Below, piece by piece: positions 42,930 through 51,813 of a DNA stretch of 64,000 nucleotides. Numbering within the stretch: position 1 is the first letter of the stretch; each line of letters opens with the position of its first letter. This DNA comes from CAVVFX01 sp963777595 (lineage in GTDB: Bacteria > Acidobacteriota > Terriglobia > Bryobacterales > Bryobacteraceae). The position numbers and the translations under genes are program-made. The stretch is from positions 1-64,000 of the forward strand of contig CAVZRE010000065.1 of assembly GCA_963777595.1 (NCBI GenBank), read 5' to 3'. The notes under the pieces were generated by a model. The model was not told the origin of the DNA and did not search any database. It worked only from the letters and a program-made list of their open reading frames with translations.

Positions 42930-44644
42930 TTGCCGCGAGCGCCCTGGGCGTCTTCGAGAGCCTGGCTGCAAGAGCTACTGCGGCGAAATCCCCAACCACT
43001 CAGAAGGTTTTGCCGGCGTACGTGGAGCTCGGACTGAAGGTCCCGATGCGGGATGGCGTACATCTCTCTACCAATGTCTTCCATCCGTTGGGCGCGGGCC
43101 GTTTCCCTGCAATCCTGATCCGTACTCCCTACGGCAAGACAAACACGCTGGTGCCAAATTATCGGGCTTTTGTGGACCACGGGTATGTCGTGGTGATGCA
43201 GGATGTGCGTGGCCGCTATGCCTCCGAGGGCGTCTTCTGGCCTCTCACGCAAGAGGGTCCGGATGGCGACGATACCTTGAACTGGATGGCGGCGCAACCC
43301 TGGTCCGACGGCAAGATCGGTATGACCGGAGGCTCTTACCTGGGAATCGCGCAATGGAAAGTCGCGCTGCTCAACAATCCGCACCTGAAAGCGATTTTTC
43401 CGGTGGTGTCCGGTTGGGACGATTATCGCGACAGATTCTATTCTCCGGGGGGTGCCATGAAACTCGGACACCGCCTGCTGTGGATGTCCGAAAATTCGCG
43501 TCGCAGCGATTTTATTCCGGACTTCAAGAAGTTCATCTGGAGCCTGCCAGTCTCTTATTCCGACCTTGCGGCCACCGGCCAGCAATCGGCCGTCTATCGT
43601 GAATCGATGGATCATCCAGCCGACGACGGATATTGGAAACGCTTCAGCACGCGCGAGCACATCAAGGACATTCGTATCCCCGTCTTCGCCGTGGGAGGTT
43701 GGTATGATAACTACGCCGAAAGTGACCTGGACGCTTTCGCTGCTCTGCACAAGCATACCGGCTCCAATCGCATACTCATTGGTCCCTGGCCGCATAATAT
43801 GTCGATCCCGTTCAAGAACGTCAGCTTCGGTGCGCAGTCTGCGCTGCCGATCCGGCGATTTCAACTGCAATGGTTCGATCACTGGCTGAAGGGTCTGGAC
43901 ACTCCGTTGGTGTCGCAGCCTCCGGTGCAGATTTTCGTGATGGGGGCCAACGTCTGGCGTGAGGAGAACGAATGGCCTCCCGCGAAGACCCGGCACGTAC
44001 GCTATTATCTGGCGAGCGGCGGACACGCTAACTCCATCTCCGGGGATGGATCGCTCGTGAGTTCTCCACAAGCTCGCGCGTTTCCTGACCAGTTCACTTA
44101 TGATCCGATGAAGCCCGTTCCGACTATGGGAGGAGCGGTGTGCTGCAATCCGGCGATTTTTCCCTGGGGACCGATGGACCAGCGCCCCGTAGAGAAGCGC
44201 CGCGACGTCCTGGTGTATACGTCCGCGGCACTCACCGACGACATTGAAGTTACGGGGGAGGTGGAGGTGATCTTACGCGCCGCCACCAATGCGCTCGATA
44301 CCGATTTCACCGCGAAACTGCTCGATGTGTTTCCGGGCGGCGAGGCGCGCAATCTGACAGATGGCATTCTGCGCGCACGATATCGCGAGTCACTGGAAAA
44401 GCCTTCACTACTGAAGCCGGGCGAAATCTACCGACTGGTCATTGACGCGGGCGTCACGAGTAATTTATTCCGGAAAGGGCACTGCATTCGCGTCGAGATA
44501 TCGAGCAGCAACTTTCCCCGTTTCGATCGCAATCTGAATACCGGAAAAGTAGTTGAGGACGAGACCGAAATGCGCAGCGCTAATCAGATGATCTACCACG
44601 ACCGCAACTTTCACTCCTACGTATCGCTGCCCGTAATCCCTTAG
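42896..44644 (+). CDS. exported CocE/NonD-family hydrolase
   Basis: 582 residues from GTG 42896 (TTG 42884 also possible), with a signal peptide (SIFILGLIAASALGVF). An X-Pro dipeptidyl-peptidase S15-like fold with MRDGVHLSTNVFHP, RTPYGKT, QDVRGRYASEGVF, the nucleophile Ser in MTGGSYLGIAQW, FAVGGWYDNYAES and GPWPHN (His). A C-terminal jelly-roll includes LFRKGHCIRVEISSSNFPRFDRNLNTG. It cleaves esters or peptides in the periplasm. It overlaps the GT4 gene by 34 bp. Confidence 0.92.
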   Translation: MQKRSIFILGLIAASALGVFESLAARATAAKSPTTQKVLPAYVELGLKVPMRDGVHLSTNVFHPLGAGRFPAILIRTPYGKTNTLVPNYRAFVDHGYVVVMQDVRGRYASEGVFWPLTQEGPDGDDTLNWMAAQPWSDGKIGMTGGSYLGIAQWKVALLNNPHLKAIFPVVSGWDDYRDRFYSPGGAMKLGHRLLWMSENSRRSDFIPDFKKFIWSLPVSYSDLAATGQQSAVYRESMDHPADDGYWKRFSTREHIKDIRIPVFAVGGWYDNYAESDLDAFAALHKHTGSNRILIGPWPHNMSIPFKNVSFGAQSALPIRRFQLQWFDHWLKGLDTPLVSQPPVQIFVMGANVWREENEWPPAKTRHVRYYLASGGHANSISGDGSLVSSPQARAFPDQFTYDPMKPVPTMGGAVCCNPAIFPWGPMDQRPVEKRRDVLVYTSAALTDDIEVTGEVEVILRAATNALDTDFTAKLLDVFPGGEARNLTDGILRARYRESLEKPSLLKPGEIYRLVIDAGVTSNLFRKGHCIRVEISSSNFPRFDRNLNTGKVVEDETEMRSANQMIYHDRNFHSYVSLPVIP

Positions 44645-44722
44645 CGGCGTGTCACAGATTTAAGTCGGTGGGTGAATCTCTTTGATGCAGCCGAATTTGC
44701 CCGCATAAGCTAAATTGGTCTG

Positions 44723-45526
44723 GTGCTTCGAACGTGTATGCTGTTGGGTTGGGCGAGTATCGCTGCCTGGGGACAATGTTCCAATTCATCACCCGTTTTT
44801 CCACACCTCGTGAATGGTAGCGGCTGGAAAAGCAGCCTGTACCTGGTCAACGAGTCAGCGTTCGCGCAAGTCACCTACACCTTGACATTTCGGAACGACA
44901 CGGCGCAACCCGTCCTTATGTCCTTTGCAGACGGCCGTCGGGATAACCAGATCAGCGGAACGATCGCCGCTGGAGGGTTGGCCATCCTCGACACTCCGGG
45001 ACTCGACTCCGACCCGTTGGTTGTTGCCAGCGCCACCCTGAGTTCGTCGGGCACCCTCTCCGGCTTCACCATTCTCCGCGAAAGACAAGCCGGACTACCG
45101 GATCGCGAGGCTACTGTTCCCCTCTCCAATTCCGTCGCGAGCGGCCTCGTTTTCCCGTTCGACAATACCAGCGGCTTCGAGTTCAGCATCGCCTTGACTC
45201 TTGTCTGCGGCCCGAATTCGCCCGTCGCGCTGGCTGCGATCGCAACTGACGAAACCGGCGCGATACTCGGCCACTCGGAGTTGAAAATGACCAAAGGAGG
45301 ACATACCGCGTTCATGGCCGCGGATCAACTTCCGGGCACCAGGGGGAAACGGGGAGCGATTCGCATCGCGGTCTCCGGTTCTCCAGCCGCGAGCATCCAA
45401 CTCGCCGGACTCGGCTTGCGCTTCTCTCGCGCTGGAGCCTTGACGGCTTTCCCGCCCTCGGCGTCTTTGCCATCGACGCCGGCGCGTCCAGTGGTGCGCT
45501 CCGCGCGCAGCCGTCCTAAGAAGTAA
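44723..45526 (+). CDS. exported beta-sandwich protein, unknown function
   Basis: 267 residues from GTG 44723, with a signal peptide ending at GQCSNSS. FPHLVNGSGWKSSLYLVNESAFAQVTYTLTF and VLMSFADGRR recall the repeated secreted domain frequent in Acidobacteria. It has two repeats of about 100 residues and a Pro/Ala/Arg-rich tail. No catalytic motif. Convergent with a broken Uma2 gene, overlapping it by 11 bp. Confidence 0.65.
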   Translation: MLRTCMLLGWASIAAWGQCSNSSPVFPHLVNGSGWKSSLYLVNESAFAQVTYTLTFRNDTAQPVLMSFADGRRDNQISGTIAAGGLAILDTPGLDSDPLVVASATLSSSGTLSGFTILRERQAGLPDREATVPLSNSVASGLVFPFDNTSGFEFSIALTLVCGPNSPVALAAIATDETGAILGHSELKMTKGGHTAFMAADQLPGTRGKRGAIRIAVSGSPAASIQLAGLGLRFSRAGALTAFPPSASLPSTPARPVVRSARSRPKK

Positions 45527-46099
45527 GCGGCCCGAATTCCGCGCGCTCGTATGCTTCACAAACGCGAAAACTGCAACCGATCGAAGGCAATTGGAGCACT
45601 GCGTCAGGCTCTGCAGTTTCGCGCAGGTTCCAGGATCCGTCACCCTGGCGAGTGTAATGTTCCACATGGATGCGGTCCTGGGCAACGACAAGATAGTCCT
45701 TAAGTGAAGGAATCTTCCGATACTGTTCGAACTTGAACCCGCGATCGAGTTCTCGGTCGAGGGCGACAGAATCTCGATGATCAACGTCGCATCCGTAATC
45801 GTGTCGGTCCGCGACTCGACAAATTTCGGTTTACCGCAAAACACGACAATGTCGGGATAAGTGAAAAGGCCTTCGGCGCCTGCCTGGAGCCGGAGGTCGC
45901 TGCTTGCGATTCGACAAGCCATTCCGCGAAGTTGCTCGCGGAGTGTTCCAGCCACGTCGCCCGTGATCATAGCGTGGTTCAAACTGCCGCCAGTTATGGC
46001 GAACATTTCGCCGTTAAAGTACTCGCTCTTGTGCTCCGCCGTACGCTCGATCTCCAGATACTCTTCGCGCGTTACAAACGGCTTGGGCTGTATGGACAC
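45516..46099 (-). pseudogene. Uma2-family protein, frameshifted
   Basis: From GTG 46099 the frame reads FVTREEYLEIERTAEHKSEYFNGEM, FTYPDIVVFCGKP and TLIIEILSPSTE, then goes wrong. Shifting by one base near 45747-45757 restores LDRGFKFEQYRKIPSLKDYLVV, HVEHYTRQGDGSW and a stop at 45516. One base is missing near GAGAACTCGAT on the minus strand. The joined product is about 195 residues, a normal Uma2 length. It may be a real loss of function or a sequence error. Confidence 0.82.
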
Positions 46100-46160
46100 G
46101 GTAACAAAGCCAGTATAGCGGGCGACCGCGTCCAAAACGGTCGCCCGAATCGCATCATCT

Positions 46161-46637
46161 TTATTGCTGAGGAGGACCGCCTCGGCGACGTCCCCCGCCC
46201 TGTCCGCCCCCGCCGTATCCCATTCCGCCTCCTGCGCGAGGCGTATATTTCGCTTGCTGCTCCGCTGTCAACGCAGCATAGACGGACGCTTCAGCTTTCG
46301 CGTTGTTCACCGTCATCTGCGCGGTCAAAGTTCCTACCGTATTGGCCGCCTGCGACATCGCAGCCGCATCGTTGCTCTTGATGGCGGCGACAAGCGATTC
46401 GTTGGCCGTCCGCATGCCGCCCATGACGGTTTGATTAGCAGTCTGGGCATCCATATAGATCGCCGTAACCTGCTTCTGTTGCGCTTTGGTGAGTTTCAGT
46501 TCGTCGTTCATGCGGTCAACGCGCATCTGCACCATCTGCGCGGGATCGGGCCTGCCTTCCTGGGCAAACACCGGCGTGAGTGAGAGTCCGGCAGTTATAG
46601 CGGCCAGGCTCATTAAGTGAATGGTGATCTTCTTCAA
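46161..46637 (-). CDS. Spy/CpxP-like LTxxQ periplasmic protein
   Basis: 158 residues with a signal peptide (MSLAAITAGLSLTPVFAQ). Two LTxxQ motifs (LKLTKAQQKQVTAIYMDAQ and ALTAEQQAKYTPR) on long helices, with a Gly/Arg/Pro-rich tail (GGGMGYGGGGQGGG). Similar to Spy and CpxP, ATP-independent periplasmic chaperones induced by envelope stress; the low-complexity tail is unusual. Divergent from the polyketide synthase gene. Confidence 0.85.
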   Translation of the reverse strand: MKKITIHLMSLAAITAGLSLTPVFAQEGRPDPAQMVQMRVDRMNDELKLTKAQQKQVTAIYMDAQTANQTVMGGMRTANESLVAAIKSNDAAAMSQAANTVGTLTAQMTVNNAKAEASVYAALTAEQQAKYTPRAGGGMGYGGGGQGGGRRRGGPPQQ

Positions 46638-46946
46638 GGGTTCTACCTCTGCCTTATTGGACTACATCCGTGCCGCGCCGTTATATGCGGACACGTTAAA
46701 AGAGGTAAAGACTTCGTAGTCTGGAATGCTGCGATCGACCCCTCGTAGATTGTAATATCGACTTTACAAATACTCAGCCGCACCGGGTGCATCATAAACA
46801 CATGCGAGTGATCGACGGACGTCACATTGAGCGCAGCTACAGGAACCAGTTCATTCGTTCAAACTTGCAGGGACTCCCGAGGTAGTGCATGACCGATGCG
46901 ATCGGTTTGGCGAAGCGCGAAGCAAACGTGTGATTATCGAAACTAC
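46638..46946. promoter_or_regulatory. divergent spacer with inverted repeat TTGTAA-N8-TTACAA
   Basis: 309 bp without genes between the Spy-like gene (minus) and the polyketide synthase gene (+). TTGTAA at 46750-46755 and TTACAA at 46764-46769 form a perfect 6-bp inverted repeat with an 8-base spacer, a typical shape for a dimeric regulator site. Promoters for both flanking genes must lie here. Confidence 0.4.
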
Positions 46947-47996
46947 ATGAAGATCATCAGCGCGGCGAGCGCGTTCCCCGAACACTACTATCCGCAGGAA
47001 CTGCTTTTAACCGCACTGCGCACCTATTGGGCCGATGAATTGCGTCGCCCCGAAACTCTTGACCGACTGCACTCGCGCGCCTGCGTCGACGGACGCTATC
47101 TGGCTTTTCCCATCGAAGACTACTACCGCATGAAGACGTTCGGCGATTTCAATCGCGCCTGGATGAAAGCGGCCGAAGAACTTGGATCCCAGGCACTGTG
47201 CCGCGCCCTCACCCAAGCCGGACTCGCGCCCCAGCACATCGACGCCATCTTTTTCGTCTCGGTCACCGGAGTCTGCAGCCCTTCCATCGACGCCAAGCTC
47301 GTTAATCGCATGAAGCTCTCGCCGGCCATCAAACGCGTCCCGATCTTCGGCCTCGGCTGCGTCGCCGGAGCGGCCGGCATCTCTCGCGCCGCCGATTATG
47401 TCCGCGCTTTTCCGGACCACGTCGCCGCGTTGTTGTCGGTCGAACTCTGCTCTCTTACGCTGCAGAAGAAGGACCTTTCGGTTGCCAATCTCATTTCTTC
47501 CGGGCTCTTTGGCGACGGCGCCGCGGCGGTGCTGGTCGCCGGCGCTCATCGCGAGCAACCCGGTCCCCGGATTGTCGATACGCTGTCCACGTTCTACCCG
47601 GATTCGGAAGACGTGATGGGCTGGGATATCTCTGAGAACGGTTTTCAGATCGTTCTTTCGCCCAACGTTCCGGAGGTGATCCGCGAGCACCTCGGCCAGG
47701 ATGTTGACGCTTTCCTGCGCAGGCACGAACTGAAGCGGCAGGACATCGGTTCATGGATCATGCATACCGGCGGTCCCAGGGTTCTCGAAGCCACGCAGGA
47801 AGCGCTCGGCCTGGATCGGGATGCGCTCCATCTGTCCTGGGACTGTCTGCGCAGGACCGGCAATCTTTCGTCCGCTTCAGTCCTCTGCGTCCTCGAAGAA
47901 GTCTTGAAAAAAGAGCGTCCGCAACCCGGCACGTTGAGCATCCTGGCCGCGGCGGGGCCGGGCTTCTGTTCGGAATTGGTGTTGTTGCAATGGTAG
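46947..47996 (+). CDS. type III polyketide synthase
   Basis: A chalcone/stilbene-synthase-family enzyme extending acyl-CoA starters with malonyl-CoA. 349 residues from ATG 46947. The catalytic triad is visible: Cys near residue 138 in IFGLGCVAGAAG, His near 273 in WIMHTGGPR and Asn near 306 in RRTGNLSSA. FVSVTGVCSPSID and SGLFGDGAAAVLV are family blocks. Bacterial relatives make alkylresorcinols or alkylpyrones. A flavoprotein follows after 98 bp and may modify the product. Confidence 0.94.
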   Translation: MKIISAASAFPEHYYPQELLLTALRTYWADELRRPETLDRLHSRACVDGRYLAFPIEDYYRMKTFGDFNRAWMKAAEELGSQALCRALTQAGLAPQHIDAIFFVSVTGVCSPSIDAKLVNRMKLSPAIKRVPIFGLGCVAGAAGISRAADYVRAFPDHVAALLSVELCSLTLQKKDLSVANLISSGLFGDGAAAVLVAGAHREQPGPRIVDTLSTFYPDSEDVMGWDISENGFQIVLSPNVPEVIREHLGQDVDAFLRRHELKRQDIGSWIMHTGGPRVLEATQEALGLDRDALHLSWDCLRRTGNLSSASVLCVLEEVLKKERPQPGTLSILAAAGPGFCSELVLLQW

Positions 47997-48010
47997 ACAG
48001 CCGTTGTATC

Positions 48011-48090
48011 CGTCATCCGTCTTCTGTCATCCGTACGAACAATGGATAGGGGAGAATAGGGAATAACGGATTGACGGACGGCGAATAACG
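48011..48090 (+). repeat. short repeats in the PKS-flavoprotein gap
   Basis: GTCATCCGT occurs at 48012-48020 and 48026-48034, and GAATAACG at 48061-48068 and 48083-48090. ACGGATTGACGGAC between them is partly complementary to the first pair. This fills a gap where operon genes would usually be close. It resembles small dispersed repeats rather than a promoter. Confidence 0.5.
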
Positions 48091-48094
48091 TCCT

Positions 48095-49195
48095 ATGGAC
48101 ACTGACCTCTTCATCATCGGCGGCGGACCCGCTGGGCTTGCGGCTGCGATTGCTGCGCGCAAGAGAGGACTTCGCGTCATCGTCGCCGACGGAAACCGCC
48201 CTCCCGTCGACAAAGCCTGCGGCGAAGGACTCATGCCCGATTCCATCGCCGCCGCAGGCCGTCTCGGCATCCTCCTGCCCGAACGCGACGGATTTCGCTT
48301 CCAGGGAGTGCGTTTTTACGGCGAAGGCCACTCCGTAGCTTCCGACTTCCCTCACGGCTTCGGCCTCGGTTTCCGACGCATAGTTCTGCACCGTCATTTA
48401 GTCGAACATGCCGCACAGTCAGGCGTCGAGATGCTGTGGTCGACGCCGGTATCGGGCCTCCAGGGCACTCTTGTTCAGACGCAGGGCCGGCGCATTTCCA
48501 CCCGCTGGATCGTCGGTGCCGACGGCTCCCGATCGCTCGTGCGCCGCTGGGCAGGACTCGATCGGTGTTCACGAAACGCGCGGCGTTTCGCCTATCGCCG
48601 CCACTTCGGCTGCCGGCCCTGGTCCGAGTTTATGGAAATCTACTGGGGCGACGCGTGCCAGATCTATGTGACGCCGGTGTCGCGCGGGGAAGTCTGCGTG
48701 GCCCTGATTTCACGCACTCCGGAACTCCGCCTCGCCGAAGCCCTGCCGCAATTTCCGCAGCTCGCCTCGCACCTGGACGGCGCTCCGCCAACCAGCACCG
48801 AACGGGGCGCGGTAACTGCGACCTGCCGGCTCAGAGCAGTGGCGCGAGACAATGTTGCTCTGATCGGTGATGCTTCCGGTTCCGCGGACGCCATCACGGG
48901 GGAAGGCCTCTGTCAGGCGTTCCAGCAAGCGGAAGCACTTGCCGCGGCGCTAGTAGAGGGCAGCCTTCTGCAGTATGCCGGCGCGCACCGCCGCATAGCC
49001 TTTCGCCCGGCCCGAATGGCCGGCCTGATGCTCACCATGGATCGTTGGCCCGCAATCCGCCGTCGCGCGCTCGCTGCCATGGCCGCACAACCGCAATGTT
49101 TCGCCAACCTGCTGGCCGGACACGTCGGCTCTCTCCAGCCCGCGCAACTCGTACGGACAGCCGTCTCGCTCGGCTGGCAAATGGCTTTCCGGTAA
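48095..49195 (+). CDS. FAD-dependent oxidoreductase linked to type III PKS
   Basis: 366 residues. A Rossmann FAD-binding N-terminus (FIIGGGPAGLAAAIAARKRG), then KACGEGLMPDS as in geranylgeranyl-reductase-like hydroxylases, a GADGSRSLVRR motif and a second FAD site, VALIGDASGSADAITGEGLCQAF. It is in line with the upstream type III polyketide synthase, a pairing seen in several actinobacterial and acidobacterial clusters, where such proteins oxidise the polyketide product. Product unknown. Confidence 0.9.
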   Translation: MDTDLFIIGGGPAGLAAAIAARKRGLRVIVADGNRPPVDKACGEGLMPDSIAAAGRLGILLPERDGFRFQGVRFYGEGHSVASDFPHGFGLGFRRIVLHRHLVEHAAQSGVEMLWSTPVSGLQGTLVQTQGRRISTRWIVGADGSRSLVRRWAGLDRCSRNARRFAYRRHFGCRPWSEFMEIYWGDACQIYVTPVSRGEVCVALISRTPELRLAEALPQFPQLASHLDGAPPTSTERGAVTATCRLRAVARDNVALIGDASGSADAITGEGLCQAFQQAEALAAALVEGSLLQYAGAHRRIAFRPARMAGLMLTMDRWPAIRRRALAAMAAQPQCFANLLAGHVGSLQPAQLVRTAVSLGWQMAFR

Positions 49196-49296
49196 ACCCT
49201 GGGAAGGTGGGGCCCGACGCCGCCGTCCAAGAGTCACTCTCCGGTCGCCAACACTCCCGTAGAACAAACAGCATGTTATCCTCGTAAAGACAGGTA

Positions 49297-49719
49297 ATGG
49301 CAACCAAAGAAACTATTCCGGACAAGCCTAAAATGCCGCCCATCAACGTCTGGGCCGCACCGGTACTCATCGGCTGGATCGTCCCGGGCGGAGGACATTT
49401 CTTCCTCAAGCGGCCGGGCCGCGGAGCCTTGCTGCTGGTCTCCATTACTCTCATGTTCCTGCTGGGCCTGATGATGCGCGGCATGATGTTCACTCCACAA
49501 AGTGGTGACCTTCTCACTACCGTCATTAACTACGGAGGTTTCATCGGTGATCTGGCTTCCGGTGCGCTCTACCTGATGGCTTCCATGTTCGGTTACAATC
49601 AGCCCGATATGGCCGGCGCGGTGCATGATTATGGAACTAAGTTCCTGGTGACTGCGGGCTTGCTGAACATCCTCGCGATGGTCGATGCCTATGAAATAGC
49701 CGCGGAGAGAAAGAGTTAA
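49297..49719 (+). CDS. DUF6677-type membrane protein
   Basis: 140 residues with three predicted membrane helices. PVLIGWIVPGGGHFFLKRPGRGALLLVSITLMFLLGLMMRG is the recognisable segment of small acidobacterial membrane proteins. The next gene overlaps its stop (TAATG), so they form a pair. No function assigned. Confidence 0.72.
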   Translation: MATKETIPDKPKMPPINVWAAPVLIGWIVPGGGHFFLKRPGRGALLLVSITLMFLLGLMMRGMMFTPQSGDLLTTVINYGGFIGDLASGALYLMASMFGYNQPDMAGAVHDYGTKFLVTAGLLNILAMVDAYEIAAERKS

Positions 49720-49904
49720 TGCCCAAAATGAATCTGTCCCATTTTGAAGCGGCCTTCCTATTTAGTGTGTTTGCTTCAATCGTCCTGGGCGTCGTCACCA
49801 AGAAGACCGATCGCGACCGCCTGTATTACGGCGTCTACTGTTTTGCCTGCTTCATCGTCGCGCTCTTCGGTATCGGCTGGGTCATGAAACTCGGCCACGG
49901 CTAG
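49719..49904 (+). CDS. small membrane protein paired with DUF6677
   Basis: 61 residues with two hydrophobic helices (FEAAFLFSVFASIVLGVV and FACFIVALFGIGWVMKLG) and a charged turn (TKKTDRDRLYYG). ATG 49719 overlaps the preceding stop by one base. I recognise no family; the coupling suggests it forms a complex with the preceding product. Confidence 0.7.
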   Translation: MPKMNLSHFEAAFLFSVFASIVLGVVTKKTDRDRLYYGVYCFACFIVALFGIGWVMKLGHG

Positions 49905-49939
49905 GCTCGCCTTCCAACCTTTCCAACTTTCGGCCCTGA

Positions 49940-51232
49940 ATGAAGCGGCAGACCGGACACGACATCGTCCCACAGCATCCGCGGTTTGCGCGGCAACTGA
50001 GGCGATTGTGGCGATACCGGATACTGGGTGCTCTCACCATTCTGGGGCCCGGCTTCATCACCGCCAACGTCGATAACGACCCCGGCGGTATCCTTACCTA
50101 TTCCCAGGCCGGCGCAAAATTCGGCTATGTGCTCCTCTGGACTCTGATCCCCACCACCATCGCGCTCATCGTCGTACAGGAGATGGCCGCGCGCATGGCC
50201 GTCGCGACAGGTAAAGGTCTCTCCGATCTTATTCGCGAGGAATTCGGTCTGCGCATCACCTTCTTCACCATGGCCGTGCTGTCCCTCGCGGACCTCGCCA
50301 ATATTTTTGCCGAATTCGGCGGCATCGCTTCCGGTATGGGCATCTTCGGGGTCAGCAAATATCTCTCTGTGCCCGTGGGCGCGGCAATCGTATGGCTGGT
50401 CGTCGTGCGCGGCTCGTACAAACCCGTTGAAAGAACGCTGCTCATCTTTTCCCTGGTCTACTTCGCCTATCCCGTGTCCGCATTTTTCGCCAAACCCGAC
50501 TGGGGCCTTGCCCTGCGCGACACGTTCATCCCGCAGTACATCAACGATCCCGACTATATCCCGATGATCATCGGCTTGATCGGCACCACCATCACACCGT
50601 GGATGCAGTTTTATTTGCAGGCCTCCATCGTCGAGAAAGGCACCTCTCCGCGCGAGTACCGGCTGGCCCGCTGGGACGTCATCATTGGCTGCATCGTCAC
50701 TGACGTCATCGCTTTTTTCATCGTTGTGGCCTGCGCCGCCACGATGTATAAAGCGGGTCAGCACAACCTGGACGATGCCGCGCAAGCGGCGCAAGCGCTC
50801 GCCCCCTTCGCCGGAAAATTCGCCCAGCTCCTCTTTGCCATCGGCCTGGTGAACGCATCTCTTCTCTCGGCCGCTATTCTTCCCCTGGCGACGGCCTATA
50901 ACGTCTGCGAAGGCCTCGGCTTCGAATCCGGCGTGGAACGCAAATTCTCCGAAGCGCCCATCTTCTACGGACTCTACACCGCGCTCATCACTATCGGCGC
51001 AGGCTGCGTCCTGATCCCGCGCCTCCCGCTGGTGAAACTCATCCTGATGTCGCAGGTTGCCAACGGCGTTCTGATTCCGTTCGTGCTGATCTTCATGCTG
51101 CTATTGGTAAATAAGCCGAAACTGATGGGCGAATTCAAAAACGGACCGTGGGTGAACGCCATCGCCATCGCCACCAGCGTGATCATGATCGCCCTTACCG
51201 CCGTACTTGTCTGGAACACCCTCACCCACTAA
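49940..51232 (+). CDS. Nramp-related divalent metal transporter
   Basis: 430 residues and about eleven membrane helices. The SLC11 fold starts with LTILGPGFITANVDNDPGGILTYSQAGA. Canonical Nramps have DPGN in helix 1 and MPH in helix 6; here they read DPGG and TPW (GTTITPWMQFYLQ), so the Asn and Met ligands for Mn and Fe are gone. That pattern recalls the Nramp-related magnesium transporters, so the substrate may be Mg rather than Mn or Fe. Alone in its strand context. Confidence 0.86.
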   Translation: MKRQTGHDIVPQHPRFARQLRRLWRYRILGALTILGPGFITANVDNDPGGILTYSQAGAKFGYVLLWTLIPTTIALIVVQEMAARMAVATGKGLSDLIREEFGLRITFFTMAVLSLADLANIFAEFGGIASGMGIFGVSKYLSVPVGAAIVWLVVVRGSYKPVERTLLIFSLVYFAYPVSAFFAKPDWGLALRDTFIPQYINDPDYIPMIIGLIGTTITPWMQFYLQASIVEKGTSPREYRLARWDVIIGCIVTDVIAFFIVVACAATMYKAGQHNLDDAAQAAQALAPFAGKFAQLLFAIGLVNASLLSAAILPLATAYNVCEGLGFESGVERKFSEAPIFYGLYTALITIGAGCVLIPRLPLVKLILMSQVANGVLIPFVLIFMLLLVNKPKLMGEFKNGPWVNAIAIATSVIMIALTAVLVWNTLTH

Positions 51233-51267
51233 AGCCCCTGGTGTGACAAACTTTAGTCTGTCAACTC

Positions 51268-51813
51268 ATGCGAACTATCCTTCTTGCTTTTTGTGCGCTG
51301 ACAGCCCTCTACGCCGAAGACTACGCTCTCGGACCCGACTCCCAGCCCCAGTCCGGCGTTCCGAAAGGCGTGGTCACCAAGTACGTGCTCGCTCCCGGAA
51401 AGTTCTATCCCGGTACGCCGCACGATTATTCGGTCTACATCCCGTCGCAATACAACGCCTCGAAACCCACCCCGTTCATGATCTTCCTCGACGGCGGCGG
51501 CTTTGCCGGCAATGGTTTCCGCGTACCGGTAGTCTTCGACAACCTCATTGCTAAAGGCGATCTCCCGCCGCTCATCGGGATCTTCATCAATCCCGGAGTT
51601 CTGCCCGCGCTCTCTGACAAGGACCAGAACCGCTTCAATCGCATCTTTGAATACGACAACATCAGCGGACGCTACGCGCAATTTCTCGTCGAGGAACTGA
51701 TTCCCGAAGTCGGCCAAAAAATACAATCTGTCGAAAGACCCGAACGATCGTGCCATCGGAGGTTCCAGCACCGGTGCGGTAGGCGCCTTCGTCGCCGCCT
51801 GGAATCGCCCTGA
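51268..51813 (+). CDS. esterase of the feruloyl type, N-terminal half (frameshifted)
   Basis: A signal peptide (LLAFCALTALYAEDYALG) precedes an alpha/beta-hydrolase of the PF00756 type: YVLAPGKFYPGTPHDYSVYIPSQY, FMIFLDGGGFAG, LIGIFINPG and RFNRIFEYD. The frame fails after EVGQKIQ in the A6 run 51716-51721 and stops at 51813. With one A fewer it continues as QKYNLSKDPNDRAIGGSSTG, joining the next entry. Confidence 0.85.
   Translation: MRTILLAFCALTALYAEDYALGPDSQPQSGVPKGVVTKYVLAPGKFYPGTPHDYSVYIPSQYNASKPTPFMIFLDGGGFAGNGFRVPVVFDNLIAKGDLPPLIGIFINPGVLPALSDKDQNRFNRIFEYDNISGRYAQFLVEELIPEVGQKIQSVERPERSCHRRFQHRCGRRLRRRLESP

Noticed and set aside
45095..46135. A single 346-residue minus-strand protein across 45095-46135
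   Set aside because: Only the first half is Uma2; the second half is antisense to the exported beta-sandwich gene, and a one-base shift restores a normal Uma2 end at 45516.
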